Positions 33,567 through 42,889 of a stretch of 64,000 bases of DNA are shown piece after piece. The DNA is from Cohnella sp. OV330 (lineage in GTDB: Bacteria > Bacillota > Bacilli > Paenibacillales > Paenibacillaceae), in assembly GCF_900112065.1 (NCBI RefSeq), contig NZ_FOKE01000006.1, positions 401,900 to 465,899 of the forward strand. The letters run 5' to 3'. Each line of letters starts with the position of its first letter. The stretch's first letter is position 1. Under the pieces are notes generated by a model, which was not told the origin of the DNA, made no database searches, and saw only the letters and a program-made list of their open reading frames with translations. Position numbers and translations under genes: made by a program.

Positions 33567-34315
33567 GGAAAATCGCCAAGCGGACGATCGAAGTCGGCGG
33601 CAAAAAAACCGAGTACGCGCTGGAGGGCGAAGGGACGCCGGCCGTCGTGCTGATCAACGGCGGCGGCGGGCCGATCGAAGGCTGGCATAAGGTGTACCAT
33701 TCGCTCGCGGAAAAGTCGAAGGTATTCGCGTACAATCGGCCGGGCATCGGAAAAAGCGCGAAGCCGGACGGCCCGCAGGACGGAGAGACGATCGTGGCGG
33801 CGCTTCGCGGCACGCTGTCGGCAGTCGGATTGAAGCCGCCGTACGTGCTCGTCGGTCATTCGCTCGGCGGACTGTACGCGAATTTGTTCGCCAGGCTGCA
33901 TCCGGGGGAGACGGCCGGCGTCGTCCTGCTCGAAGCGTCCCATCCGGGCGATCTCGCCATCGGCGAGCTGCAAAGCGGGGCGGTGCGGGGGGCGAACAAA
34001 CTGCTCGGGTGGATGGACGCGCTGACGGGCCGTCGCAAATGGCACGAGACGAACGCGGTGGCGGAGACCGCTGCGCAGATCGCGCGCGCGGGCGCTTTTC
34101 CCGACGTGCCGCTCGTCGTCGTCAGCGGAGGCAAGCGGCCGCCCATGATGCCGGAAGCCGTCTATGCCGTTCGCCGGGACAATCAAACGGAACTCGCCCG
34201 GCTCAGCGCCCGCGGCCGGCAGATCGTCGCCGCCGGTAGCGGACACTTCCCGCAGTTTTCCGAGCCGGCGCTTGTCGTCTCCGCGATCGAGGACTGCCTG
34301 GAGAAGGCGCGGTAG
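33563..34315 (+). CDS. Alpha/beta hydrolase
   Basis: 250 residues with the alpha/beta hydrolase core: oxyanion motif NGGGG, AYNRPGIGKS, nucleophile elbow GHSLGG, and a C-terminal His in AAGSGHFPQ. No signal peptide, so cytoplasmic. The start overlaps the stop of the M23 gene (ATGA), with a GGAGGAGG site inside that gene, so the two are coupled. The substrate is not evident; pairing with a cell-wall peptidase is unusual and gives no direct clue. Confidence 0.9.
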   Translation: MRKIAKRTIEVGGKKTEYALEGEGTPAVVLINGGGGPIEGWHKVYHSLAEKSKVFAYNRPGIGKSAKPDGPQDGETIVAALRGTLSAVGLKPPYVLVGHSLGGLYANLFARLHPGETAGVVLLEASHPGDLAIGELQSGAVRGANKLLGWMDALTGRRKWHETNAVAETAAQIARAGAFPDVPLVVVSGGKRPPMMPEAVYAVRRDNQTELARLSARGRQIVAAGSGHFPQFSEPALVVSAIEDCLEKAR

Positions 34316-34344
34316 AACCCGTACCGGGCGGCGGCGAAGCGATT

Positions 34345-36075
34345 TTAAGCCTTTTTGACGACGCTGGGGAGATTGCGCACGAGCGACTCGTCCGGCGTGA
34401 TGAACAGCGTCTTCTGCCCTTCGTAAATGACGAAGCCCGGCTTTGCGCCGCTCGGCTTGCGCACGAGGCGAATCTTCGTATAATCGACCGGCACGAGGCT
34501 CGACTCTTTGCCTTTGCTATAGTACGCAGCCAGCATGGCGGCTTCCTTCAGCGTCTGCTCGCCGTAATCGACTGCGCGGATGAGCACGTGCGAGCCGGGC
34601 ATGTCCTTGGTGTGCAGCCAAGTATCGCTGGGCTGTCCAAGACGGTTGGTTACATAATCGTTTTGCGTATTGTTTTTGCCCACATAGATCGGCACGCCCT
34701 CGCTGGACGTATAGCAGAGGATGGCGGGCCGGTCGTTTTTCTTTTTGCCGCGGTCGCCTTTGCGGCCGCCGCGCGCGCGAATGTACCCCTGTTCCGTCAG
34801 CTCCGCGCGGATCTCTTCGATATCCGCCGGCGTGGCCGTGTCCAGCCCCTGCAGCACCGACTCGAGGTAGGCGATCTCGCGCTCGGTTTCTTCGATCTGC
34901 TCGGAGACGACCTCTCGGCTGTTTTTCATTTTCGTATATTTGCGGAAATAGCGCTGGGCGTTTTCGTTCGGCGTCAGCAGCGGGTCGAGCTGTACTCGGA
35001 CCTTCGGCTGATCCTCCTCGTAATAATCGGTTACCTCGACCTGCTTATCCCCTTTGCTCATCGCGTACAGATGCGCGGTCAACAGCTCGCCGAGCCGGCG
35101 GTACTTGTCCGCGCCTTCGGCTTCTTCGAGCGTCTGGCGGAGCTTCTCCAGCTTTTTGGCGTTTTTGGCCGTCTCGTTCTGCAGCAGGCGGGTGAGATCG
35201 ACGGTCCGCTGGCGGACGAGATCGCGCTCGGCCTTGTGGATGTAGTACGCCTCGAGGCATGCGTGCATGGAATCGTAGCCGCGCGGCTCTCCTTGCACGT
35301 GCGTCAGCGGCAGCGCGTGGAACTGGGTCCGGCCGGCCGGTTCTTCTACGATGGACGGCGCGTAGCGATGGGCCGCGGCATCCGCCATTAACGCAGTGAA
35401 GGCGGCAGGAACGTCCGCTTCGCGGTCGCCGGCGCGGTAGGCGATTTCTTTGGCGAGGAGCGGGCTGAGACCCGTGAAGGCTGCGACCAATGCGCCTGCG
35501 GGCGGAGAGCCGGCAGCTTCGGATAGCGCGCGCGCAACGTCGTCGGCGGTCGCTTCGAGCGGATCCTGTTTGTCCTGAGCCGGCGGCGCCACGTATTTGA
35601 CGCCGGGCAGCACGACCCGGTAGCTGCTGATGGCCGGCGTCACGTGCCGGATGCTGTCGTGGACGATGCCGGTCGCCGGATCGAGCAGCACCAGGTTGCT
35701 GTGGCGGCCCATGATCTCGAGGACGAGCCGTTTGAGCGACAGGTCGCCGAGCTCGTCCCGGTGGCGGACGTCGATCTCGACGATCCGCTCGGCGCCCGGC
35801 TGGCGCACCGCTTCGATGACGCCGCCTTCGCAGTGCTTGCGCAGCAGCATGCAGAACATCGGCGGTTCCTGGGGGTTCGCCCAGGGCTGCTCCGTATAAT
35901 GAAGCCTCGGCATCGAAGGATGCGCGGACAGCAGCAGCTTGCGGCCGAAGCCTTGGCCGCGGATATGCAGGACGACCTCGTTTTCGGTCGGTTGATAGAT
36001 TTTAGCGATGCGGGCGCCGACGATCTCCCCCAGCTCGTGGACGAGCGCGCGCGCGACGATGCCGTCGAGTGACAT
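34345..36075 (-). CDS. rqcH: RqcH, ribosome-associated quality control factor (NFACT family)
   Basis: 576 residues. NFACT-N domain (about 1-180, starting MSLDGIVARALVHEL), a helix-hairpin-helix region, a long coiled coil (about 290-430) and a C-terminal NFACT-R domain with TSSEGVPIYVGKNNTQND. Bacterial RqcH (YloA in Bacillus) binds stalled 50S-peptidyl-tRNA and adds C-terminal alanine tails; older annotations call it fibronectin-binding protein. It is the first member of the ylo cluster, here divergent from the Ca ATPase. Confidence 0.94.
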   Translation of the reverse strand: MSLDGIVARALVHELGEIVGARIAKIYQPTENEVVLHIRGQGFGRKLLLSAHPSMPRLHYTEQPWANPQEPPMFCMLLRKHCEGGVIEAVRQPGAERIVEIDVRHRDELGDLSLKRLVLEIMGRHSNLVLLDPATGIVHDSIRHVTPAISSYRVVLPGVKYVAPPAQDKQDPLEATADDVARALSEAAGSPPAGALVAAFTGLSPLLAKEIAYRAGDREADVPAAFTALMADAAAHRYAPSIVEEPAGRTQFHALPLTHVQGEPRGYDSMHACLEAYYIHKAERDLVRQRTVDLTRLLQNETAKNAKKLEKLRQTLEEAEGADKYRRLGELLTAHLYAMSKGDKQVEVTDYYEEDQPKVRVQLDPLLTPNENAQRYFRKYTKMKNSREVVSEQIEETEREIAYLESVLQGLDTATPADIEEIRAELTEQGYIRARGGRKGDRGKKKNDRPAILCYTSSEGVPIYVGKNNTQNDYVTNRLGQPSDTWLHTKDMPGSHVLIRAVDYGEQTLKEAAMLAAYYSKGKESSLVPVDYTKIRLVRKPSGAKPGFVIYEGQKTLFITPDESLVRNLPSVVKKA

Positions 36076-36254
36076 AAAGGCATGACTCCTGACCGGTGCG
36101 TTTTTCGGAATTTCCGTTTCTTTATGATGCCACAGATGGTCTGAAAGGGAAAGGCGGCGGACAAGGGGATATTTCCGGGCTTGACCGAATAGACATAGGC
36201 TAGTAGGCTGTCCGGCTTCGTCCGGAGGGCGATATCCGGGAGGAGGAACCCGTC

Positions 36255-39077
36255 GTGGAAGGGAAGGCCTGGCATCAGCTAAGCGAAGACGAGCTAGCCG
36301 TATTGCTCCAGACGAACACGAAGGAAGGGCTGGCGCCGAGCGCCGCGCAGGAGAGGCTGGCGGGACACGGGAAAAACGAGCTGGCGGAGAAGCGCAGGGA
36401 GTCTCCGATCAAGCTGCTGCTCAATCAATTCAAGGATTTTATGGTGCTCGTGCTGGCCGGGGCGACGGTCGTATCGGGGCTGCTCGGCGAGATGCTGGAC
36501 GCGCTCACGATTATTGCCATCATCGTCTTGAACGGCTTGCTGGGCTTCTACCAGGAATTCAGGGCGGAGCGCTCGCTCAGGGCGCTCAAGGAGCTGTCCG
36601 CGCCGAACGCGAAGGTCATTCGCGGCGGCAGCCTGCAGGTGGTCCCCGCCAGCGAGCTGGTGCCGGGCGATCTCGTCGTGCTCGAGAGCGGCGACCGCGT
36701 GCCCGCGGACTTGCGTCTCGTGCAGAGCAGCCAATGCATGATCGAGGAGGCCGCGCTTACCGGGGAGTCCGTCCCGGCGGCGAAGCAGTCCATGCCGCTC
36801 TATGCGGCGGAGCTGCCGCTCGGCGACCGCAAAAACTGCGCGTATCTCGGCACGATGGTGACGCGCGGCACCGCCCGGGGCGTCGTCGTGCGCACCGGCA
36901 TGGGCACCGAGATGGGCAAGATCGCCGACCTCATCCAGCAGACGGACGAAGCCGAGACGCCGCTGCAGCACCGGCTGGAGCAGCTCGGCAAAATTCTGAT
37001 CGTCGTCGCCCTGGCGCTCACCGTGCTCGTCGTCGTCGCCGGCGTGCTGCACGGGCAGCCGCTGTACGGCATGTTCCTGGCCGGCGTCAGCCTCGCCGTC
37101 GCCGCGATCCCCGAGGGTTTGCCCGCGATCGTCACGATCGCGCTCGCGCTCGGCGTGCAGCGCATGATCCGGCGCAAGGCGATCGTGCGCAAGCTGCCGT
37201 CTGTCGAGACGCTCGGCTGCGCGTCCGTTATCTGCTCCGACAAGACGGGGACGCTTACGCAGAACAAGATGACCGTCACGAAGGTTTGGACGGGCGGCAG
37301 GGACATCGACGTCACGGGCGAAGGCTACGGGCCGGCAGGCCAGCTTCTCGAACGCGGGAACGCGGTCGACGTGAAGGGAGACGCGTCGCTGCGGAGGCTC
37401 ATCCAGGTCGCTGCGCTGTGCAACAATGCGGACTTGGCTAAGGCTGAACGAAGCGCGGACGCGCGCGGGCGGAAGGCGGAGCGGACGGAAGGCGAGGAGG
37501 CCGAAGCGGCCGATTGGCAAGTGAAAGGCGATCCGACGGAAGGCGCGCTGCTGGCGCTCGCGGCCAAGTCCGGGCTGCCCCGCGCCTCGCTCGAAGCGCT
37601 GTACCCGCGCGTAAAGGAGTTTCCGTTCGACGCCGACCGCAAGCGGATGTCGGTGCTCGTGTCGCATCAGGGCGGCCGCCTCGTCTGCACGAAGGGCGCG
37701 CCGGACCTGCTGATCGACCGCTGCGCCTACGTCCTGTGGGACGGGAAGGTCGTGCCGTTCACCGGGACGCTTCGTCAAAAGGTACTGCGCGCGAACGAAG
37801 CGATGGCGAACGACGCGCTGCGCGTGCTCGGTTTCGCGTACCGCGACGCCAAGGGCGGCGAAAACTGCGAGTCCGAGGACGAGGCGGAGGAGGGACTCGT
37901 CTTCGTCGGCCTCGGCGGCATGATGGACCCGCCGCGCCGCGAAGTGCACGACGCGATCGTCAAGTGCAAGGCGGCCGGCATCAAGACCGTGATGATCACC
38001 GGCGACCATCAGATGACCGCGGAAGCGATCGCGCGCACGCTCGGCATCCTGCCCCGCGACGGCAAATCCGTCAGCGGCGCGGAGCTGGCAGGCATGACCG
38101 ACGATCAGCTCGACAAAATTTCGGACGACATCTACGTCTACGCCCGGGTATCGCCGGAGCACAAGCTGCGCATCGTGCAGTCGCTGCAGCGCCGCGGCCA
38201 CGTCGTCGCCATGACCGGCGACGGGGTGAACGACGCGCCGGCCGTCAAGGCGGCGGACATCGGCATCGCGATGGGCATTACCGGCACCGACGTGACCAAG
38301 GAAGCCTCGGCGCTCGTCCTGGCCGACGACAATTTCTCGTCCATCGTCGCGGCGGTCGAAGAGGGCCGGGGCATCTACGAAAATATCCGCAAGTTCATCC
38401 GCTATTTGCTGGCTTCGAACGTGGGCGAAATTCTTGTCATGTTTTTCGCGATGATGGCGGCCTTGCCGCTGCCGCTGATCCCGATCCAGATTCTGTGGGT
38501 CAATCTGGTCACCGACGGGCTGCCCGCGATGGCGCTCGGCGTCGATCAGGCCGAGAGCGACCTGATGCGGCACAAGCCCCGGTCGGCCAAGGAAAACATT
38601 TTCGCGCGGCGTCTCGGGTGGAAAATCATCAGCCGCGGCGTCCTGATCGGCGCCTGCACGCTGGCGGCGTTCGTCATCGCCCTCGGCGGCCGGGACGCGG
38701 ATGCCGCGGCGCTCGTCCACGCGCAGAGCGTCGCGTTCGCCACGCTCGTCATGGCGCAGCTGATCCACGTGTTCGACTGCCGGAGCTCGCGCTCCATTTT
38801 CCATCGCCGTTTTTTCGAAAACAAGTTTCTCGTGCTGGCGGTGCTATCCTCGCTGCTCCTTCTGCTCGCCGTCCTGTACTTCGAGCCGCTGCAGCCGATC
38901 TTCAAGACCGTGCCGCTTAACCTTCGCGACTGGGCGCTCGTCTTCGTGGCGGCCGGCATCCCGACCTTCGCGATGGGCATCGGCAGCGTATGGGGATCGT
39001 CTCGCCGCCGCCGTTCCGGCGGTCGCATCTCGTACGGCGGCCGCGGCGCGGGCCCTGTCAAGACGGTCGCCCGTTGA
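36255..39077 (+). CDS. P-type (IIA) calcium-transporting ATPase
   Basis: 940 residues. N-terminal cation ATPase domain, actuator with ALTGES, transmembrane PEGLP, phosphorylation motif DKTGTLTQNK with Asp329, nucleotide motif KGAPD, hinge MTGDGVNDAPA, and the C-terminal segment NLVTDGLPAMALG typical of type IIA Ca pumps. Ten membrane helices are expected. It likely exports Ca2+ and matches YloB in B. subtilis by position next to rqcH. The GTG at 36255 follows GGGAGGAGG. An insertion rich in charged residues (about 395-420) sits in the nucleotide domain. Confidence 0.93.
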   Translation: MEGKAWHQLSEDELAVLLQTNTKEGLAPSAAQERLAGHGKNELAEKRRESPIKLLLNQFKDFMVLVLAGATVVSGLLGEMLDALTIIAIIVLNGLLGFYQEFRAERSLRALKELSAPNAKVIRGGSLQVVPASELVPGDLVVLESGDRVPADLRLVQSSQCMIEEAALTGESVPAAKQSMPLYAAELPLGDRKNCAYLGTMVTRGTARGVVVRTGMGTEMGKIADLIQQTDEAETPLQHRLEQLGKILIVVALALTVLVVVAGVLHGQPLYGMFLAGVSLAVAAIPEGLPAIVTIALALGVQRMIRRKAIVRKLPSVETLGCASVICSDKTGTLTQNKMTVTKVWTGGRDIDVTGEGYGPAGQLLERGNAVDVKGDASLRRLIQVAALCNNADLAKAERSADARGRKAERTEGEEAEAADWQVKGDPTEGALLALAAKSGLPRASLEALYPRVKEFPFDADRKRMSVLVSHQGGRLVCTKGAPDLLIDRCAYVLWDGKVVPFTGTLRQKVLRANEAMANDALRVLGFAYRDAKGGENCESEDEAEEGLVFVGLGGMMDPPRREVHDAIVKCKAAGIKTVMITGDHQMTAEAIARTLGILPRDGKSVSGAELAGMTDDQLDKISDDIYVYARVSPEHKLRIVQSLQRRGHVVAMTGDGVNDAPAVKAADIGIAMGITGTDVTKEASALVLADDNFSSIVAAVEEGRGIYENIRKFIRYLLASNVGEILVMFFAMMAALPLPLIPIQILWVNLVTDGLPAMALGVDQAESDLMRHKPRSAKENIFARRLGWKIISRGVLIGACTLAAFVIALGGRDADAAALVHAQSVAFATLVMAQLIHVFDCRSSRSIFHRRFFENKFLVLAVLSSLLLLLAVLYFEPLQPIFKTVPLNLRDWALVFVAAGIPTFAMGIGSVWGSSRRRRSGGRISYGGRGAGPVKTVAR

Positions 39078-39151
39078 TTCGCGTACCGGGCTGATCCGCT
39101 AGCTTAAACGTTCCGCTATCGTTGCCGTCCCGATCATTCATCCATTGGTCA

Positions 39152-39195
39152 GCCTGCCCCGACCGCGCCGTTCAGGCGCGAGGGGCGGGCTTTTC
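39152..39195 (+). terminator. Terminator after the Ca ATPase gene
   Basis: GCCTGCCCC pairs with GGGGCGGGC (39152-39160 with 39182-39190), with an inner GCGCC/GGCGC stem, and TTTT follows. The 417-bp gap from 39078 to 39494 also holds a possible 30-codon reading frame and a TATGAT element near 39434 before dapF. Confidence 0.75.
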
Positions 39196-39234
39196 TCATT
39201 TTGTCCATCCGACGTCGCGGAGGGACGGGCCTAC

Positions 39235-39327
39235 GTGGTGAACGACTCCTGGGGGAACTACAACACGATCACGCTGGAAAGCCATCTGGGCGAGATGGAG
39301 CGTCTGCTCGGGCGCGGCGGCGTGTAG
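39235..39327 (+). CDS. Possible small protein or gene remnant
   Basis: A 30-codon frame starts with GTG at 39235 or 39238, behind GGAGGG (39219-39224). The product (VNDSWGNYNTITLESHLGEM then a short basic Gly-rich end) has no family I recognise. The same frame is open upstream into the ATPase terminator, so it may be the 3' remnant of a lost gene. Codon use is ordinary for the window. Evidence is limited to the ribosome site and the non-repetitive composition. Confidence 0.2.
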   Translation: MVNDSWGNYNTITLESHLGEMERLLGRGGV

Positions 39328-39494
39328 CGGGCGGCGGGCGATTCGCGAGCAGGCTTTCCGACCGCGGCATTCGATGCGGAAAAGTACAAACAAATTTGCG
39401 AATCCTGTATGCGCAGCGAAGTCCCGGTGCGGTATGATAGGGACACGGAAGGACAGGTCCGACCATGAACTTCATACCAGGAGGGCTTACCCCT

Positions 39495-40325
39495 ATGCAA
39501 TTTACGAAAATGCACGGCCTCGGCAACGACTTCATCGTGGTGCACGGCGAACCGTCGCTGCCCGCAGACGCGGCCGAGCGCGCCGTCAAGCTTTGCAACC
39601 GGTACTTCGGCATCGGCGCCGACGGTCTCGTCTACATCCTGCCGTCGGAGCGCGCGGACTTCAAGATGCGCATCATCAATTCGGACGGCTCTGAGGCCGA
39701 ACAGTGCGGCAACGCCATTCGCTGCGTCGCCAAGTACGTGTACGACAACCGTCTCATCGACCGTGAAGCGATCACGATCGAGACGCTGGGCGCCGGCGTG
39801 CAGCCCGTTCAGCTCGAAGTCGAGGGCGGCCTCGTCCGCCGCGTCCGCGTAGACATGGGCGAGCCGATCCTGAACGGCCTCGACGTGCCGACGACGATCG
39901 ACGCCAATCCCGTCATCGGGCAATCGGTCGAGATCGACGGACGCGAGTTCAAATTCACCGCCGTCTCGATGGGCAATCCGCACGCCGTCATCTACGTGGA
40001 CGACGCGGTCGGCTTCGACCTGGCCAAGTGGGGACCGAAGCTCGAGACGCATCCGCTGTTCCCGCGCAAGATCAACGTCGAATTCGCGAAGGTCAATTCG
40101 GCCGAGCAAGTCGACATGCGCGTCTGGGAGCGCGGCGCGGGCCCGACGCTGGCTTGCGGCACCGGCGCCTGCGCGACGCTCGTTTCTTCCGTGCTGAACG
40201 GGCTGACCGGCCGCTCGGCGACGATCTCGCTCGCCGGGGGCGACCTGTTCATCGAATGGAACGAGGATAACAACCGCGTCTACATGACCGGTCCGGCCGA
40301 AGCGGTCTATACCGGCACGGTCTGA
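39495..40325 (+). CDS. dapF: Diaminopimelate epimerase
   Basis: 276 residues, the usual length. It converts LL- to meso-diaminopimelate for lysine and peptidoglycan. Both catalytic cysteines are present: EQCGNAIRC and ACGTGACATLV. The N-terminus MQFTKMHGLGNDFIV is canonical, so the ATG at 39495 (AGGAGGGC upstream) is used rather than an in-frame ATG at 39465. Cytoplasmic homodimer. It lies between the Ca ATPase and yitJ, not a member of the B. subtilis ylo cluster. Confidence 0.97.
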   Translation: MQFTKMHGLGNDFIVVHGEPSLPADAAERAVKLCNRYFGIGADGLVYILPSERADFKMRIINSDGSEAEQCGNAIRCVAKYVYDNRLIDREAITIETLGAGVQPVQLEVEGGLVRRVRVDMGEPILNGLDVPTTIDANPVIGQSVEIDGREFKFTAVSMGNPHAVIYVDDAVGFDLAKWGPKLETHPLFPRKINVEFAKVNSAEQVDMRVWERGAGPTLACGTGACATLVSSVLNGLTGRSATISLAGGDLFIEWNEDNNRVYMTGPAEAVYTGTV

Positions 40326-40374
40326 CGAAGCGTGCGCGGCGAAGAGCCGCATACGCTCGAATCGCTTATTGGGG

Positions 40375-40402
40375 AACCCGGACTTGTCCGGGTTCTTCTC
40401 CG
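40375..40402 (+). terminator. Terminator after dapF
   Basis: A perfect 9-bp stem AACCCGGAC/GTCCGGGTT (40375-40383 with 40386-40394) is followed by CTTCTCC and a short T run. Confidence 0.65.
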
Positions 40403-40533
40403 TTTATAGACGGATTAGAGGCATTTGGAGGCTGTCGAGGCGCACCGGCCATTTCCGCGCGGGAAGAAGTATGCTACATTAATAGAACGATTCTGCATAC
40501 ATCATTTATGACATAGATAGGATGGGAAGCCTC

Positions 40534-42447
40534 TTGAAACCGGATTTTCGCACAGCGCTGAGCCAGCGGCCGCTCGTCGGCGACGGGGCGATGGGAACCT
40601 ACCTCTACCAGCTCGGATTCCCGATCGGCGTCGCGTTCGAAGAATACAACCTGATCAAGCCCGAGATGATCCTGGAGGTTCATCGCCGTTACGCGGCCGC
40701 CGGCGCGGAAGTCCTCGAGACCAATACGTTCGCCGCGCAGCACGGCAACCTGGTACGGTTCGGCCTTGAAAAGCGGACCGCCGACATCAACGCGGCCGGC
40801 GTCGCGCTCGCGCGGCAGGCCGGCGGGGACGCGGCCTACGTGCTCGGCGCGGTCGGCGCGATCCGGGCCGGCCAGCGCAAAAACGCGCGGACGGCGGAGA
40901 TCACCCGCGACTACGAGGAACAGATCGGCGCGCTTATGGGCGCCGGCGCGGACGGCATCCTGCTCGAGACGTTTTTCGAGCTCGACGAGCTGATGCTGGC
41001 GCTGCGCGTCGCGCGCAGGCTGGGCGACCTGCCGGTCGTCTGCCAGTTCGCCGTGGACGATCCCGCGGTGACGCGCGACGGCGTGCCGATGGGCGAGGCG
41101 CTTCGCCGGCTTAAGGACGAGGGGGCCGACGTCGTAGGCTTCAACTGCCGCAGCGGTCCGAACGGCATTCTGCGCGCCGTCCAGAACATCCCGCTCGATC
41201 TCGGGCTGCCCCTCAGCGCCTTCCCGAACGCCGGCTTGCCGGATTACGAGGACGGCAAGGTCGTCTATTCCGCTTCGCCGGCCTACTTCGGCGAGAACGC
41301 CAGGGCGTTCGCGGACAACGGCGTCCGCCTCATCGGCGGCTGCTGCGGCACGACGCCCGAGCATATCGCTGAGATCGCCGCGGCTTTGCGCGGGTACGCG
41401 CCTGACGAGACGGAATCGTCGCGCCCGGCGACGGCCGCCGAGGTTCGCGTCGCGCCGTCCCGTCAGCCGTCCGAATCGGCGGTCGGCGGCGGCGAAGAGC
41501 CGGCCAACATCGTTCAGCTCGTCCGCGAGCGCCACACCGTCATCGTCGAGCTCGACCCGCCGAAGGATCTCGACATCGGCCGCTTCATGGACGGCGCGGC
41601 GGCGCTTCGGGACGCGGGCGCCGACGCGCTGACGATGGCGGACAATTCGCTCGCCGTCACGCGCATGAGCAACATGGCGCTCGGCGCGCTCGTTCAGGAG
41701 CGGGTCGGCATCCGGCCGCTCGTGCACATTGCCTGCCGGGACCGCAACCTGATCGGCACGCAATCGCTCATGATGGGCTTCGACGCGCTCGGCATCGACC
41801 ACGTGCTGGCCGTGACCGGCGATCCGGCGAAGTTCGGGGACCTGCCCGGCTCGAGCTCGGTGTACGACCTGACCTCGTTCGAGATCATCAAGATGATCAA
41901 GCAGCTGAACGAAGGCATCGCCTTTTCCGGCCGAGCGCTCAAGCAGAAGGCGAAGTTCGTCATCGGCGCGGCGTTCAACCCGAACGTCAAGCATCTGGAC
42001 AAGGCCGTGCAGCGGCTCGAAAAGAAGGTGGCCGCCGGCGCGGACTACATCATGACGCAGCCGGTGTACGACGCCGAGCTGATCGAGCGGATCGCCGAGG
42101 CGACCAAGCATATCGGCGTTCCGATTTTTATCGGCGTTTTCCCGCTGGCGAGCGGGCGGAATGCCGAATACTTGCACAACGAGGTGCCCGGGATCCAGCT
42201 GTCCGACGCCGTCCGCGAGCGGATGCGCGGCCTGGAGGGCGCGGAAGGGAAGGCTGAAGGGATCGCCGTCGCCAAGGAACTGCTCGACGCGGCGATGAAG
42301 CATTTTAACGGCATCTATCTCATGACGCCGTTCCTTCATTACGAGATGACGGTCGAGCTGACGCGGTACGTCAAGGAGAAAAGCGGCGTTCATGCCGACA
42401 ATTGCGGCTGCGCCTCTTGTCCGACCAACGATTATCAAGTAAAATGA
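40534..42447 (+). CDS. yitJ: Bifunctional homocysteine S-methyltransferase / 5,10-methylenetetrahydrofolate reductase
   Basis: 637 residues. The N-terminal homocysteine methyltransferase domain (about 1-290) has Zn ligands in GFNCRSG and GGCCGTTPEH. A linker leads to a C-terminal MTHFR barrel (about 325-620) with VELDPPKDLD, LMGFDALGIDHVLAVTGDP and YIMTQPVYD. The protein makes methyl-THF and transfers a methyl group to homocysteine, feeding methionine synthesis. The C-terminus carries a small Cys-rich tail (NCGCASCP). The TTG at 40534 is preferred because AGGATGG (40519-40525) is well spaced; an ATG at 40522 is the alternative. No S-box is visible upstream. Confidence 0.93.
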   Translation: MKPDFRTALSQRPLVGDGAMGTYLYQLGFPIGVAFEEYNLIKPEMILEVHRRYAAAGAEVLETNTFAAQHGNLVRFGLEKRTADINAAGVALARQAGGDAAYVLGAVGAIRAGQRKNARTAEITRDYEEQIGALMGAGADGILLETFFELDELMLALRVARRLGDLPVVCQFAVDDPAVTRDGVPMGEALRRLKDEGADVVGFNCRSGPNGILRAVQNIPLDLGLPLSAFPNAGLPDYEDGKVVYSASPAYFGENARAFADNGVRLIGGCCGTTPEHIAEIAAALRGYAPDETESSRPATAAEVRVAPSRQPSESAVGGGEEPANIVQLVRERHTVIVELDPPKDLDIGRFMDGAAALRDAGADALTMADNSLAVTRMSNMALGALVQERVGIRPLVHIACRDRNLIGTQSLMMGFDALGIDHVLAVTGDPAKFGDLPGSSSVYDLTSFEIIKMIKQLNEGIAFSGRALKQKAKFVIGAAFNPNVKHLDKAVQRLEKKVAAGADYIMTQPVYDAELIERIAEATKHIGVPIFIGVFPLASGRNAEYLHNEVPGIQLSDAVRERMRGLEGAEGKAEGIAVAKELLDAAMKHFNGIYLMTPFLHYEMTVELTRYVKEKSGVHADNCGCASCPTNDYQVK

Positions 42448-42615
42448 GTCAATATGGCCTGCCGCTGACCGGCGTTCTTCATATGCCAGACGCGGACGGT
42501 GCCAAAGCGTATTCCATCGATTGCGGTATGCGGAAGCGCCACAGTGGCAACAATGGTGCCTATCCGGCACCATCCGGCCGCTGCCAGCAAGACATGGACC
42601 GGAGGGAATAGTGGC

Positions 42616-42876
42616 ATGGCGATCAAGCTGATCAACATCGGATTCGGCAATATCGTATCGGCGAATCGGATCATCTCCATCGTGAGTCCCGAGTCCGCGC
42701 CGATCAAGCGGATCATTCAAGAAGCGCGCGACCGGCATATGCTGATCGACGCGACTTACGGCCGCCGCACGCGCGCCGTCATTATTACGGACAGCGATCA
42801 CGTGATTCTGTCCGCGGTCCAGCCGGAGACGGTGGCGCATCGCCTGTCCACCAAAGACGACGAACATGACGAATGA
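42616..42876 (+). CDS. remA: RemA, extracellular matrix regulator (DUF370)
   Basis: 86 residues with the family start MAIKLINIGFGNIV and the RRTRAVIITDSDHVILSA core. RemA is a DNA-binding ring-forming activator of biofilm matrix and osmoprotection genes in Bacillus. GGAGGG (42601-42606) precedes the ATG. It directly precedes gmk and rpoZ as in other Bacillota. The 168 bp upstream contain no yicC gene, which usually sits there. Confidence 0.94.
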   Translation: MAIKLINIGFGNIVSANRIISIVSPESAPIKRIIQEARDRHMLIDATYGRRTRAVIITDSDHVILSAVQPETVAHRLSTKDDEHDE

Positions 42877-42889
42877 ATCGGGGAAGTCC

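Noticed and set aside
39465..39494. Ten-residue longer DapF
   Set aside because: The in-frame ATG at 39465 lacks a ribosome site, while AGGAGGGC precedes the ATG at 39495, which gives the standard DapF start.
40403..40533. SAM riboswitch (S-box) before yitJ
   Set aside because: B. subtilis yitJ has one, so it was looked for. Only about 130 bp separate the dapF terminator from the start, and neither the S-box core nor a second terminator is visible.
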